A stretch of 6,720 nucleotides of DNA from Oscillospiraceae bacterium (GCA_031270785.1 JAISWM010000109.1:1-6720); one strand, 5' to 3'. Shown: positions 1 to 5,125, counted from the first letter of the stretch. Translations and numbers: made by a program. The notes: a model not told the origin generated them from the sequence alone.

Positions 1-908
1 TGTACGCAAAATGTAGAGCCATTAACAACTGCCGCTAATGAAAGATTATCAAATACACTGTTTATCTTATGATATACCTTAATTCCAGGAGTATCATTAT
101 TCCTTTCACTCAGATACTGCTTCACCTGTTCTTTACGGCTTAACTTACTAACATCTACGTCATCATACTTTTTTTTACATTCTTCATAAAGCCCATACGC
201 TGCATTTACACTTATTGTTTCATGATTTCCGCGTAGCAAATAAACTTGATTCGGAAACATAATTTTTAGTATAAAAAGCAAAATGGCGATTTCAATACTT
301 TGCGACCCTCTGTCAACATAATCCCCAAGAAAAAGAAACTTCGTTCCCTTGGGCACTTCTTCAAAAATACAGTTAGCAACAAAGCTAACTGCTCTGAAAT
401 CACCATGAACGTCGCCCACTACCCAAAATTTACCGTCAAGTTTTAATAAACTTGATTCGCCCCTAAGCCTCGGTATTACCTTATCACATGCTTGATATAC
501 TTCGCGAGTCGGTATCACATAACTAGGGTTCGCATATCTTTCTAAAATTGCTCTAGCAACGTCAAGCCTCTGCTCCATAGGGGCATCTTGAGTTAGACCT
601 GCCAGAGCCTGCACCTCCGGTTCTTGATTTGCTGGCTCTGGCACTTGCACTGGCTTTGGTTCTGGTTCTGACTTTGGCTTTGGTAGGAGGTGACGGCGAA
701 GCCTGTACACTCCAATACCTGCTGCCATTAATATTCCGCCTATAGTCCACGACAATACGTGAGAACCCCAGGATTTGCCACCTGATTGCGTGCGCTGACC
801 CGCGCTTCGGTGGCCGCCTTCAGCATATACTGTCGGCGTCTGAGAAATCATACCAATTTGTGAAATTAACACAGTGCTTAATAAAATGGATAATATTTTC
901 TTTTTCAT
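1..908 (-). CDS. Membrane-anchored PPP-family (PP1-like) serine/threonine protein phosphatase, C-terminus outside window
   Basis: Reading from ATG at 908 the frame stays open to the window edge, giving 302 complete residues. The PPP metallophosphatase motifs are all visible: GDVHG (165-169), GDYVDRG (195-201) and LRGNHE (225-230), followed by a YGLYEEC segment and FCV plus a partial CA codon where the next metal-binding His is expected. By analogy with PP1, D166, H168, D196 and N228 would bind two metals, H229 would be the proton donor and R200 would contact phosphate. The N-terminus has KKK, a hydrophobic stretch (5-21) and VYA|E (27-30), a plausible signal peptidase site. A second hydrophobic segment (51-68) is followed by RLRRH and a Pro/Glu/Lys-rich linker (76-98). 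Basic residues after segment 2 suggest a cytoplasmic catalytic domain; if both segments behave otherwise it could face outward. The RBS AAGGG (916-920) lies 7 nt from ATG. The family removes phosphate from Ser/Thr; the substrate is unknown. Roughly the last third of the catalytic domain is missing. Confidence 0.93.
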   Translation of the reverse strand, partial: MKKKILSILLSTVLISQIGMISQTPTVYAEGGHRSAGQRTQSGGKSWGSHVLSWTIGGILMAAGIGVYRLRRHLLPKPKSEPEPKPVQVPEPANQEPEVQALAGLTQDAPMEQRLDVARAILERYANPSYVIPTREVYQACDKVIPRLRGESSLLKLDGKFWVVGDVHGDFRAVSFVANCIFEEVPKGTKFLFLGDYVDRGSQSIEIAILLFILKIMFPNQVYLLRGNHETISVNAAYGLYEECKKKYDDVDVSKLSRKEQVKQYLSERNNDTPGIKVYHKINSVFDNLSLAAVVNGSTFCV

Positions 909-948
909 AATTTTTCCCTTATTTTTAATACAACTAACTACATTGTTA

Positions 949-977
949 ATTATAACATTAATATTATTTAATGTCAA
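949..977 (-). promoter_or_regulatory. Consensus housekeeping-sigma promoter for the phosphatase gene
   Basis: On the minus strand TTGACA (972-977) and TATAAT (949-954) are separated by exactly 17 bases, matching the sigma-70/sigma-A consensus in all twelve positions. Transcription would start near 942, giving a leader of about 34 nt before the ATG at 908 with an AAGGG ribosome binding site inside it. The region is very AT-rich. This indicates strong, constitutive transcription of the phosphatase independent of the upstream yraN operon. No operator-like dyad is obvious over it. Confidence 0.85.
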
Positions 978-1016
978 CTGTATTGCAAAAGCAATTTAAA
1001 AACGTGGTATTATTAC

Positions 1017-1077
1017 GTTTCCCCACGCCCAGGACCGAAGGGAAAAGAAAAAGTTTCAATGGTTTTAAGACATAACC
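1017..1077 (+). repeat. Degenerate partial copy (A) of the 90-bp palindromic repeat
   Basis: The right arm is recognisable: GTTTCAATGGTTTTAAGACATAACC aligns with the right arm of the copy ending at 1600 (GTTTCAACTATTTTGAGGCATAACC in that copy), with few mismatches. Upstream of it TTTCCC (about 1018-1024) and GGGAAA (about 1040-1045) are remnants of the central hairpin stem, now poorly paired. The left arm is missing. It lies between yraN and the phosphatase promoter and is probably an old, decayed insertion. Confidence 0.6.
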
Positions 1078-1113
1078 AAAAATTAGACTTTTTTAAAGAA
1101 TTTTGGCTATATA

Positions 1114-1503
1114 TTAACTATTTTGAGATACGACCCCAAAAGCGTTTTCAATATGATTAATTGATTTGATATTAACTTTATAATCATATTCTATAATTAT
1201 AACATCAAATCTTGGTTGTTTAATTTTTTTAAATTTTTCCAGATATATATAAGCGGTTTTTATTATATTTTCTTGTTTTTTAGCGGAAATTGATTCAATC
1301 CCCCGTACCAAAGAATTTTTCTTTCTCATTTTAACTTCGGCGAATATGATATACTGTAAATCCTCAAAAATTATATCTATTTCTCCATATTTACTATAAT
1401 AATTTTTACATATGAAGTTAAAGTTTTTATTTTTAAGATATTTTATAGCAATTTCTTCCCCGATATATCCTTTTTGTCTGGACAAAATTAAATTCACTTC
1501 CAA
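1114..1503 (-). CDS. yraN: YraN / UPF0102 family protein, PD-(D/E)XK nuclease fold
   Basis: The protein is 129 residues from a TTG at 1503, a normal family length. Family motifs are clear: GEEIAIKYL (15-23), GEIDII (40-45) and EVKMR (56-60). E16, D43, E56 and K58 fit the PD-(D/E)XK nuclease core. The family is widespread; its exact biochemical role is not well settled. It is the last gene of rbgA-rnhB-yraN. No in-frame ATG exists near the 5' end; TTG 1503, GTG 1497 or TTG 1485 are possible, and TTG 1485 is attractive because GGAAG lies 11 nt before it and the product would begin MSRQKGYIGE, as family members usually do. The family-like sequence ends at NHIENAF; the last residues, GVVSQNS, are encoded by a fragment of the palindromic repeat that also supplies the stop codon. 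The upstream end adjoins a complete repeat, so the original spacing to rnhB has been lost. Confidence 0.9.
   Translation of the reverse strand: MEVNLILSRQKGYIGEEIAIKYLKNKNFNFICKNYYSKYGEIDIIFEDLQYIIFAEVKMRKKNSLVRGIESISAKKQENIIKTAYIYLEKFKKIKQPRFDVIIIEYDYKVNIKSINHIENAFGVVSQNS
1115..1137 (+). repeat. Right-arm fragment of the palindromic repeat inside the yraN 3' end
   Basis: TAACTATTTTGAGATACGACCCC matches the right arm of the copy at 1510-1600 (CAACTATTTTGAGGCATAACCCC there) over 23 bases with about five differences. Read on the minus strand it encodes GVVSQNS-stop, the tail of YraN. The rest of the element is not recognisable; 1078-1108 holds only an AT-rich imperfect hairpin (CCAAAAATT / AATTTTGG). 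Confidence 0.6.
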
Positions 1504-1509
1504 TGAGAT

Positions 1510-1600
1510 GGTTGTGGGTCAAATTAGTTGATAATATCTTTCTCCCCGCTAAAACGCATGGGCAGAAAGAAGAAGTTTCAACTATTTTGAGGCATAACCC
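1510..1600 (+). repeat. Complete copy (B) of the palindromic repeat between rnhB and yraN
   Basis: The left arm begins GGTTGTGGGTCAAATTAGTT; its first 32 bases (1510-1541) are identical to those of the copy at 3241-3272. The right arm ends TCAACTATTTTGAGGCATAACC. The reverse complement of the right end matches the left end at 18 of the outer 22 positions. The centre is an imperfect stem (CTTTCTCCCCGC with GCATGGGCAGAAAG). The rnhB stop codon (1578-1580) and its last seven codons lie inside the right arm, so this element is partly coding. Confidence 0.85.
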
Positions 1601-2330
1601 CAATAATTTTTTTAAGAAAACTTTTTCTGTGTATTTTACACGGACCGTATTTTTTTATGGCTTCTATGTGAGCCTTGGTACCATACCCTTTGTGCTCTTC
1701 AAAGAGGTACTGAGGGTACTTTTCCGCCATTTTTACCATAAAATCGTCCCTGGAAACTTTAGCAAGAATAGATGCGCATGATATGCTCAAGGAAAGATCG
1801 TCGCCTTTAACAATAGTCTGACAAGGAATATCTAATTTGGGAGCACTGTTACCGTCTATCAACACCATATCGGGTTGTATGCTTAGAAAATTTATTGCTT
1901 TTTGCATGGCAAGGTGCGTAGCATTTAGAATGTTTATTCTGTCAATTTCGTTTTCATCAACACTTGCAACGGCGTAACTAACCGCATTTGATATTATTGT
2001 GCTGAATAAAGCCTGCCTTTTTTTGGGGGACAGTTTTTTTGAGTCTTTTACGCCATCTATCAATTTCCCTTTGGGAAGTATAACTGCGGCAGCGTACACA
2101 GGCCCGGCAAGCGGTCCTCTTCCGGCTTCATCTACACCGCATATCAGGTTAAACCCTTTATTCATATATATATTTTCATAATAAAGCGAATCGGCGTTAC
2201 AGCTGCCGCCCGCTAAAAAAGCAAATTTGTTTACGTGCTTTCCCGGCTTCGCGCATGGGGAGTTATGAGAAATTAAACATTTTTCAGTGGTATCATCTGT
2301 AATTTTCAATGACGTCATCCACACTTTCAA
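1578..2330 (-). CDS. rnhB: Ribonuclease HII
   Basis: RNase HII cleaves the RNA strand of RNA-DNA hybrids and initiates removal of single ribonucleotides from DNA, in the cytoplasm. The signature GVDEAGRGPLAGPV (65-78) carries catalytic D67 and E68; VLIDGN (D159) and KGDDLSLSISCASILAKVSRD (D177 likely) give the other acidic residues. The conserved end is IHRKSFLKK. The open frame is 250 residues, about 40-50 more than usual at the N-terminus: the family region starts near LYYENIY (49-55). No ATG, GTG or TTG occurs in frame between codon 8 and M56, so the start must be ATG 2330, ATG 2318, TTG 2309 or the late ATG 2165, which lacks a ribosome binding site. The first three overlap the rbgA 3' end. 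Residues about 18-45 are encoded by a stretch that includes an unusually GC-rich block (2236-2262) and may be an insertion. The C-terminal GVMPQNS lies within the palindromic repeat. Confidence 0.95.
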   Translation of the reverse strand: MKVWMTSLKITDDTTEKCLISHNSPCAKPGKHVNKFAFLAGGSCNADSLYYENIYMNKGFNLICGVDEAGRGPLAGPVYAAAVILPKGKLIDGVKDSKKLSPKKRQALFSTIISNAVSYAVASVDENEIDRINILNATHLAMQKAINFLSIQPDMVLIDGNSAPKLDIPCQTIVKGDDLSLSISCASILAKVSRDDFMVKMAEKYPQYLFEEHKGYGTKAHIEAIKKYGPCKIHRKSFLKKIIGVMPQNS

Positions 2331-3231
2331 GTGTTATTTTACCCAGCTTCCCGGTTTTGAATTCATTTACAATGATTCGAGAAATTTTTTCTGTGTTTAC
2401 GCTGCCACCGCGCGTGAGTATACCCCGTTTTTTGCCGATATTTTCAATTATAGTATCAGGTTCCTGAGAATTAAGCAAATTTATATCAAATCTTCCGGTA
2501 AGGTTATCGGGGTATTTTTTTATTAATTTTTTTACAAGGTGAAAGGCAATATCCTCATAATCTAATATGGCGTCTTTAATCGCTCCGGTAAACGCCAAGT
2601 TTTGAGAAACGATCTGACTTTCAAATTTTGGCCACAGCACACCGGGAGTATCTAATAATTCAAAGCCGTTATTTATAGAAAACCATTGATTTATGCGCGT
2701 AATGCCCGGTTTGTTTTCCACTTCGGCGCGCTTTTTTTTAGTAAGATTATTAATTAAAGTAGACTTGCCTACATTTGGCACCCCAACAATCATAACTTTG
2801 ATATTTTTTCCGATCATGCCTTTTGAGTGCCATTTTTCAATCTTATCTTTTAAGATTGATTGGCATATTTTACAAAACTCCGGCATCGCTTTATCTTTTA
2901 TACAGTTTAGCTTAATAGATGGTATATTAATAGAATTATAATATTTTTGCCATGCACTCGTTTGAAAATTATCCGCTAAATCAGCTTTGTTAAGAATAAT
3001 AAATCTGGGTTTTTTTGAGATTATAAAATCTATTTCAGGATTTTTGCTGCTTATAGGAATTCTTGCGTCAATTACCTCTGCGACGATATCCACGAGATTT
3101 AAATCTTCTTTTAATTTTCTTACGGTTTTTGCCATATGCCCCGGGAACCAGTTAATGGGCGTTGCACAAAAACTTTCTTTATCAGTATTTTTGATGTTAT
3201 TTTCACTTCCTTTGTGTGTGATGCAAAACAT
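2293..3231 (-). CDS. rbgA: Ribosome biogenesis GTPase RbgA (YlqF)
   Basis: RbgA is a circularly permuted GTPase that acts in late assembly of the 50S ribosomal subunit. The permuted order is seen: G4 NKAD (81-84), then G1 GVPNVGKST (150-158), G2 PGIT (175-178) and G3 DTPG (194-197). The amino-terminal INWFPGHMAK (26-35) and the VDIVAEVIDARIP segment (47-59) are family hallmarks, and the C-terminal helical domain is present. At 312 residues it exceeds the usual ~285; the excess is mainly the first 25 residues before INWFPGHM. ATG 3231 has no ribosome binding site, and the repeat at 3241 begins only 9 bases upstream. A good AAAGGAAGTG (3204-3213) lies inside this extension, 8 nt before an in-frame ATC (3193-3195), so the native start may be within the extension. 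Its end overlaps the rnhB frame by 38 bases if rnhB starts at 2330. It is the first gene of the operon seen here. Confidence 0.95.
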   Translation of the reverse strand: MFCITHKGSENNIKNTDKESFCATPINWFPGHMAKTVRKLKEDLNLVDIVAEVIDARIPISSKNPEIDFIISKKPRFIILNKADLADNFQTSAWQKYYNSINIPSIKLNCIKDKAMPEFCKICQSILKDKIEKWHSKGMIGKNIKVMIVGVPNVGKSTLINNLTKKKRAEVENKPGITRINQWFSINNGFELLDTPGVLWPKFESQIVSQNLAFTGAIKDAILDYEDIAFHLVKKLIKKYPDNLTGRFDINLLNSQEPDTIIENIGKKRGILTRGGSVNTEKISRIIVNEFKTGKLGKITLESVDDVIENYR

Positions 3232-3240
3232 TAAGGTTAA

Positions 3241-3300
3241 GGTTGTGGGTCAAATTAGTTGATAATATCTTTTCCCCCCCGGCCTGGTGGCGGGGCGATG
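3241..3300 (+). repeat. Truncated copy (C) of the palindromic repeat upstream of rbgA
   Basis: The left arm is intact and identical over 32 bases to the copy at 1510. The hairpin follows (CCCCCCC GG then GGTGGCGGGG) but the sequence stops resembling the repeat after GGCGGGG, so the right arm is missing. It lies 9 bases upstream of the rbgA ATG and would be within the 5' leader of the operon transcript. Confidence 0.8.
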
Positions 3301-3561
3301 ATTTATAGTGTAACTTTTAGTTGAAAGCTATAATAGCCCCCTGCACCACATTACATTTTTGAGATATTAAACTGTTTTTAAACAAAAACAACAAACTAAA
3401 GAAATCCGCATTAATTATATTTTTTATATCAAATTTAATATTTTTTTGTTGAAAAAATATTTGTCTTGTGGTATTGTGCCAATGGAGGCGATATGAATTG
3501 TGGATATTTATGGATAGTATACCAAAAATTTTGTATCGCCGCAAATAACTACGCAAAAAAC
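3301..3561. other. AT-rich intergenic region upstream of rbgA and the Nif11-leader gene
   Basis: This divergent intergenic space should hold promoters for both directions. On the plus strand a TTGAAA-17-TATTGT pair is present (3449-3477). On the minus strand a weaker TTGCGG-17-TATACT pair occurs (3516-3544), about 285 bases upstream of rbgA. A 28-codon frame at 3493-3579 starts with ATG behind GGAGG (3484-3488). No family-like protein is recognised: the longer minus-strand frame at 3317-3631 has a low-complexity, AT-driven composition. No RNA gene is recognised. Confidence 0.5.
3449..3477 (+). promoter_or_regulatory. Candidate sigma-A promoter for the Nif11-leader gene
   Basis: TTGAAA (3449-3454) and TATTGT (3472-3477) are 17 bases apart; four of six and five of six positions or better match consensus. 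The preceding 3410-3448 is almost pure A/T, like an UP element. Transcription would begin near 3485 and read through the palindromic repeat at 3562-3650, giving a leader of about 195 nt containing its hairpin before the start codon at 3679. Confidence 0.4.
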
Positions 3562-3650
3562 GGTAGTGGTCCAAATTAATTGATAAATATCTCTCCCCCC
3601 GCCTATGGCGGGGGGAGAGAAGGAATTTCAACTATTTTGACCCACAGCCC
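3562..3650 (+). repeat. Complete copy (D) of the palindromic repeat, perfect central hairpin
   Basis: The left arm is GGTAGTGGTCCAAATTAATT onward; the right arm ends ACTATTTTGACCCACAGCCC. The centre is a perfect 13-bp stem, CTCTCCCCCCGCC (3591-3603) with GGCGGGGGGAGAG (3607-3619), and a 3-base TAT loop. AAAAAAC occurs directly on both sides (3555-3561 and 3651-3657), which may be a target-site duplication. It sits 28 bases upstream of the Nif11-leader start, so its hairpin would be in that mRNA's 5' leader. A start codon in the element (ATG 3580) is in frame with the gene but gives only repeat-encoded residues. Confidence 0.88.
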
Positions 3651-3678
3651 AAAAAACAGTAAAGGATGTGAATGTTTA

Positions 3679-4722
3679 ATGTCTAGGGATGGTGTTATAA
3701 AAGTTCTCGAAATTATTGCAAGTGAATCTAAGCTGCAGCAAGAATTAACTAAAAAAGAGACAATAGAGGAGGTGTATGAGTACCTTACGTCTATTTCCGA
3801 TGGGTATACGATAGATGAGCTAAAAGAATTTTTGCTTGAATTACTTAAATCTGTTGCTAACGTGCCGGAGGAACAACTTGAAAAAACTTCCGGAGGTATA
3901 CAATTAAACAAAAAAACTCTTTCTACGATGTTAGCCGCGCTGACTGTAGCTTCACCTTTGGTTGGAGCCGTGGGCGGAGAAACAATTGTACAACAACTTA
4001 AAAATAATATAGCTTCGACAGCCTCTGTTGTCGGTGGGTTTGGTGCCACACTTTGTACACTTTTTGCATTGTCGCGAGCTCAAAATCAAGGAGCCGAGTG
4101 GCAGCATCAAGTTGAGGGGTTGCAACAGCAAATTGGTGCGCAGCAAGCTGCGGCGCAGCAGCAAATTGATGCGCAGCAAGCTGCGGCGCAGCAGCAAATT
4201 GATGCGCAACAAGCTACGTTGCGGTCACCGGAACACACCACGAGAGCTGTTGTGAGGAGTTTCGCCCTTAAGAATATTAGTTCTGATACATTTGGTTATG
4301 GTGCAGCAGTTGATCTTTTTGTGAACAATAAATTTGTCAACACTTATACACCTAAGGAATTGAAAGATAAGTGCGTTGTTAAGCTGGGTATGGGTATATG
4401 TCCTGACCATACAGTAGCGTATAATAACATCATACCTACGTTTAAAGGTGATGTTACAGCTTCCATGCGGGCTGCAAGGGCTACCCGTCTTGTAGATAGT
4501 AATGGCAAGCCTCTAACTGATGCCGCCGTGTTGAATTTAGACACTACTGATCCAAGAGAACTAACAGGATATAAAATATTATATCATACAACCAATAATC
4601 TTTTTTTCCCCAATTGGCAAACATTAGTGGAATGTGCACAGGGAAGTGACTATATGATACCCGTAGAGGCAATGGCTATAACTTTGAGATTTGCTCAGTA
4701 TGACTATTTATTTAATAGATAG
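3679..4722 (+). CDS. Large protein with Nif11-type double-glycine leader, membrane segments, coiled coil and unknown C-terminal domain
   Basis: Start ATG 3679 is preceded by AAGGATGTG (3662-3670), 8 nt away; the product is 347 residues. Residues 1-73 look like a Nif11-type leader: MSRDGVIKVLEIIA, then SDGYTIDELKEFL (40-52), then PEEQLEKTSGG (63-73) ending in Gly-Gly. In known systems such leaders direct modification enzymes and are cleaved after GG by C39-peptidase ABC exporters. Cleavage here would release 274 residues, far larger than a usual peptide product. Next come hydrophobic segments at about 81-98 and 111-132, with NKK before the first as in a signal peptide. Residues 149-181 are three 11-residue repeats of the type QQQIDAQQAAA, probably a helical coiled coil. 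Residues 183-347 are a soluble-looking domain that I do not recognise; it contains three cysteines (about C237, C247, C325) but no known motif. No maturase or exporter is in the window. It may be an exported or surface protein; function is unknown. Confidence 0.85.
   Translation: MSRDGVIKVLEIIASESKLQQELTKKETIEEVYEYLTSISDGYTIDELKEFLLELLKSVANVPEEQLEKTSGGIQLNKKTLSTMLAALTVASPLVGAVGGETIVQQLKNNIASTASVVGGFGATLCTLFALSRAQNQGAEWQHQVEGLQQQIGAQQAAAQQQIDAQQAAAQQQIDAQQATLRSPEHTTRAVVRSFALKNISSDTFGYGAAVDLFVNNKFVNTYTPKELKDKCVVKLGMGICPDHTVAYNNIIPTFKGDVTASMRAARATRLVDSNGKPLTDAAVLNLDTTDPRELTGYKILYHTTNNLFFPNWQTLVECAQGSDYMIPVEAMAITLRFAQYDYLFNR
4123..4221 (+). repeat. Three tandem 33-bp repeats inside the Nif11-leader gene
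   Basis: Three in-frame units of exactly 33 bases encode QQQIGAQQAAA, QQQIDAQQAAA and QQQIDAQQATL. Units 1 and 2 differ at two bases; units 2 and 3 at a handful, mostly at the last codons. The near-identity at silent positions points to recent expansion. An 11-residue period suits a hendecad coiled coil with Ile and Ala on the buried face. Confidence 0.9.
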
Positions 4723-5006
4723 ATAAAATTTGAAAGTAATAAACTGGAAGGGAGGGGTTTTGGCCAAAAAAATTACGCTCTGCGCTTGCTATAAAAACCA
4801 GGTAAAGCGTTAGCTACAATAACTCTAAATAATTATAACAAATTATTACGTTTTTGCAATAATTTCAGAGCGTGTTTGGAAAAACGCATAAACGCATCAA
4901 GAATGTTGCGGGTTTATTATTGTTAATGTATAAAAAACAAATACTAAAAGTATACACAGTGGTTGAAAAGCCAACATAATTGTGCCGCCGTTTACTGCGC
5001 TTTTTT
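4723..5006. other. Intergenic region between convergent genes; nested inverted repeats, no gene seen
   Basis: No convincing coding frame. A 12-base palindrome TTTTGGCCAAAA (4758-4769) follows the Nif11-leader gene. ACGCTCTG (4775-4782) pairs perfectly with CAGAGCGT (4866-4873), and inside it AAATTATT (4840-4847) pairs with AATAATTT (4858-4865), directly abutting the outer right arm. AAACGCAT occurs twice in tandem (4882-4897). A very short TTG frame behind GGAGGGG (4751-4757) would encode only 17 residues. None of the stems has a following T-tract, so no standard terminator is supported. Confidence 0.4.
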
Positions 5007-5095
5007 GGTCATACCTTAAAATAATTGAAATCCCTTCTTTTCCCCCCGCCCCAGGCGGGGGGAAAAGATATTATCAACTAATTTGACCCATCGCC
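5007..5095 (-). repeat. Complete copy (E) of the palindromic repeat, inverted orientation
   Basis: Reading the minus strand, the arm GGCGATGGGTCAAATTAGTT corresponds to the left arm of the copies at 1510 and 3241, so this copy is inverted relative to those. The other arm (GGTCATACCTTAAAATAATT on the plus strand) corresponds to the right arm. The hairpin is perfect: CTTTTCCCCCCGCC (5037-5050) and GGCGGGGGGAAAAG (5054-5067), loop CCA. It lies between convergent genes. The stem has T's on its 5' side and A's on its 3' side, the opposite of a bidirectional intrinsic terminator. Confidence 0.88.
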
Positions 5096-5104
5096 GAAAA
5101 TACA

Positions 5105-5125
5105 CTAAAAAGTTCGCTTTTTTAG
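5105..5125 (-). terminator. Possible weak hairpin terminator after murE
   Basis: CTAAAAAG (5105-5112) and CTTTTTTAG (5117-5125) flank a TTCG loop, 12 bases beyond the murE stop on the minus strand. The stem is AT-rich with one bulged base, and the T-tract is part of the stem rather than a clean downstream run, so termination would be weak. Position just after the stop is the main support. Confidence 0.35.

Noticed and set aside
562..750. Minus-strand open frame of 62 codons
   Set aside because: It lies in another frame of the phosphatase linker, which carries clear PPP motifs downstream; its Ser/Arg/Lys-rich composition mirrors the Pro/Glu-rich linker codons.
1078..1108. Hairpin CCAAAAATT/AATTTTGG as terminator of the rbgA-rnhB-yraN operon
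   Set aside because: The stem is AT-rich and mismatched with no T-tract after it on the minus strand.
3317..3631. Minus-strand open frame of 104 codons upstream of rbgA
   Set aside because: It starts inside the palindromic repeat, has AT-driven composition, no ribosome binding site and no recognisable family.
3580..3678. Upstream in-frame extension of the Nif11-leader gene from ATG 3580
   Set aside because: The extra 33 codons are encoded by the palindromic repeat; ATG 3679 has a well-spaced binding site and gives a proper Nif11-type N-terminus.
4760..4813. 17-codon frame starting at TTG after GGAGGGG
   Set aside because: The binding site is only about 2 nt from the TTG and the peptide matches nothing recognisable.
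5037..5067. GC-rich hairpin as a bidirectional terminator between convergent genes
   Set aside because: The stem has T's on the 5' side and A's on the 3' side and no following T-tract; it is the same hairpin found in other repeat copies away from gene ends.
1017..5095. CRISPR array
   Set aside because: The repeats are dispersed by hundreds of bases to kilobases, occur in both orientations and have no regular spacers; no cas gene is present.
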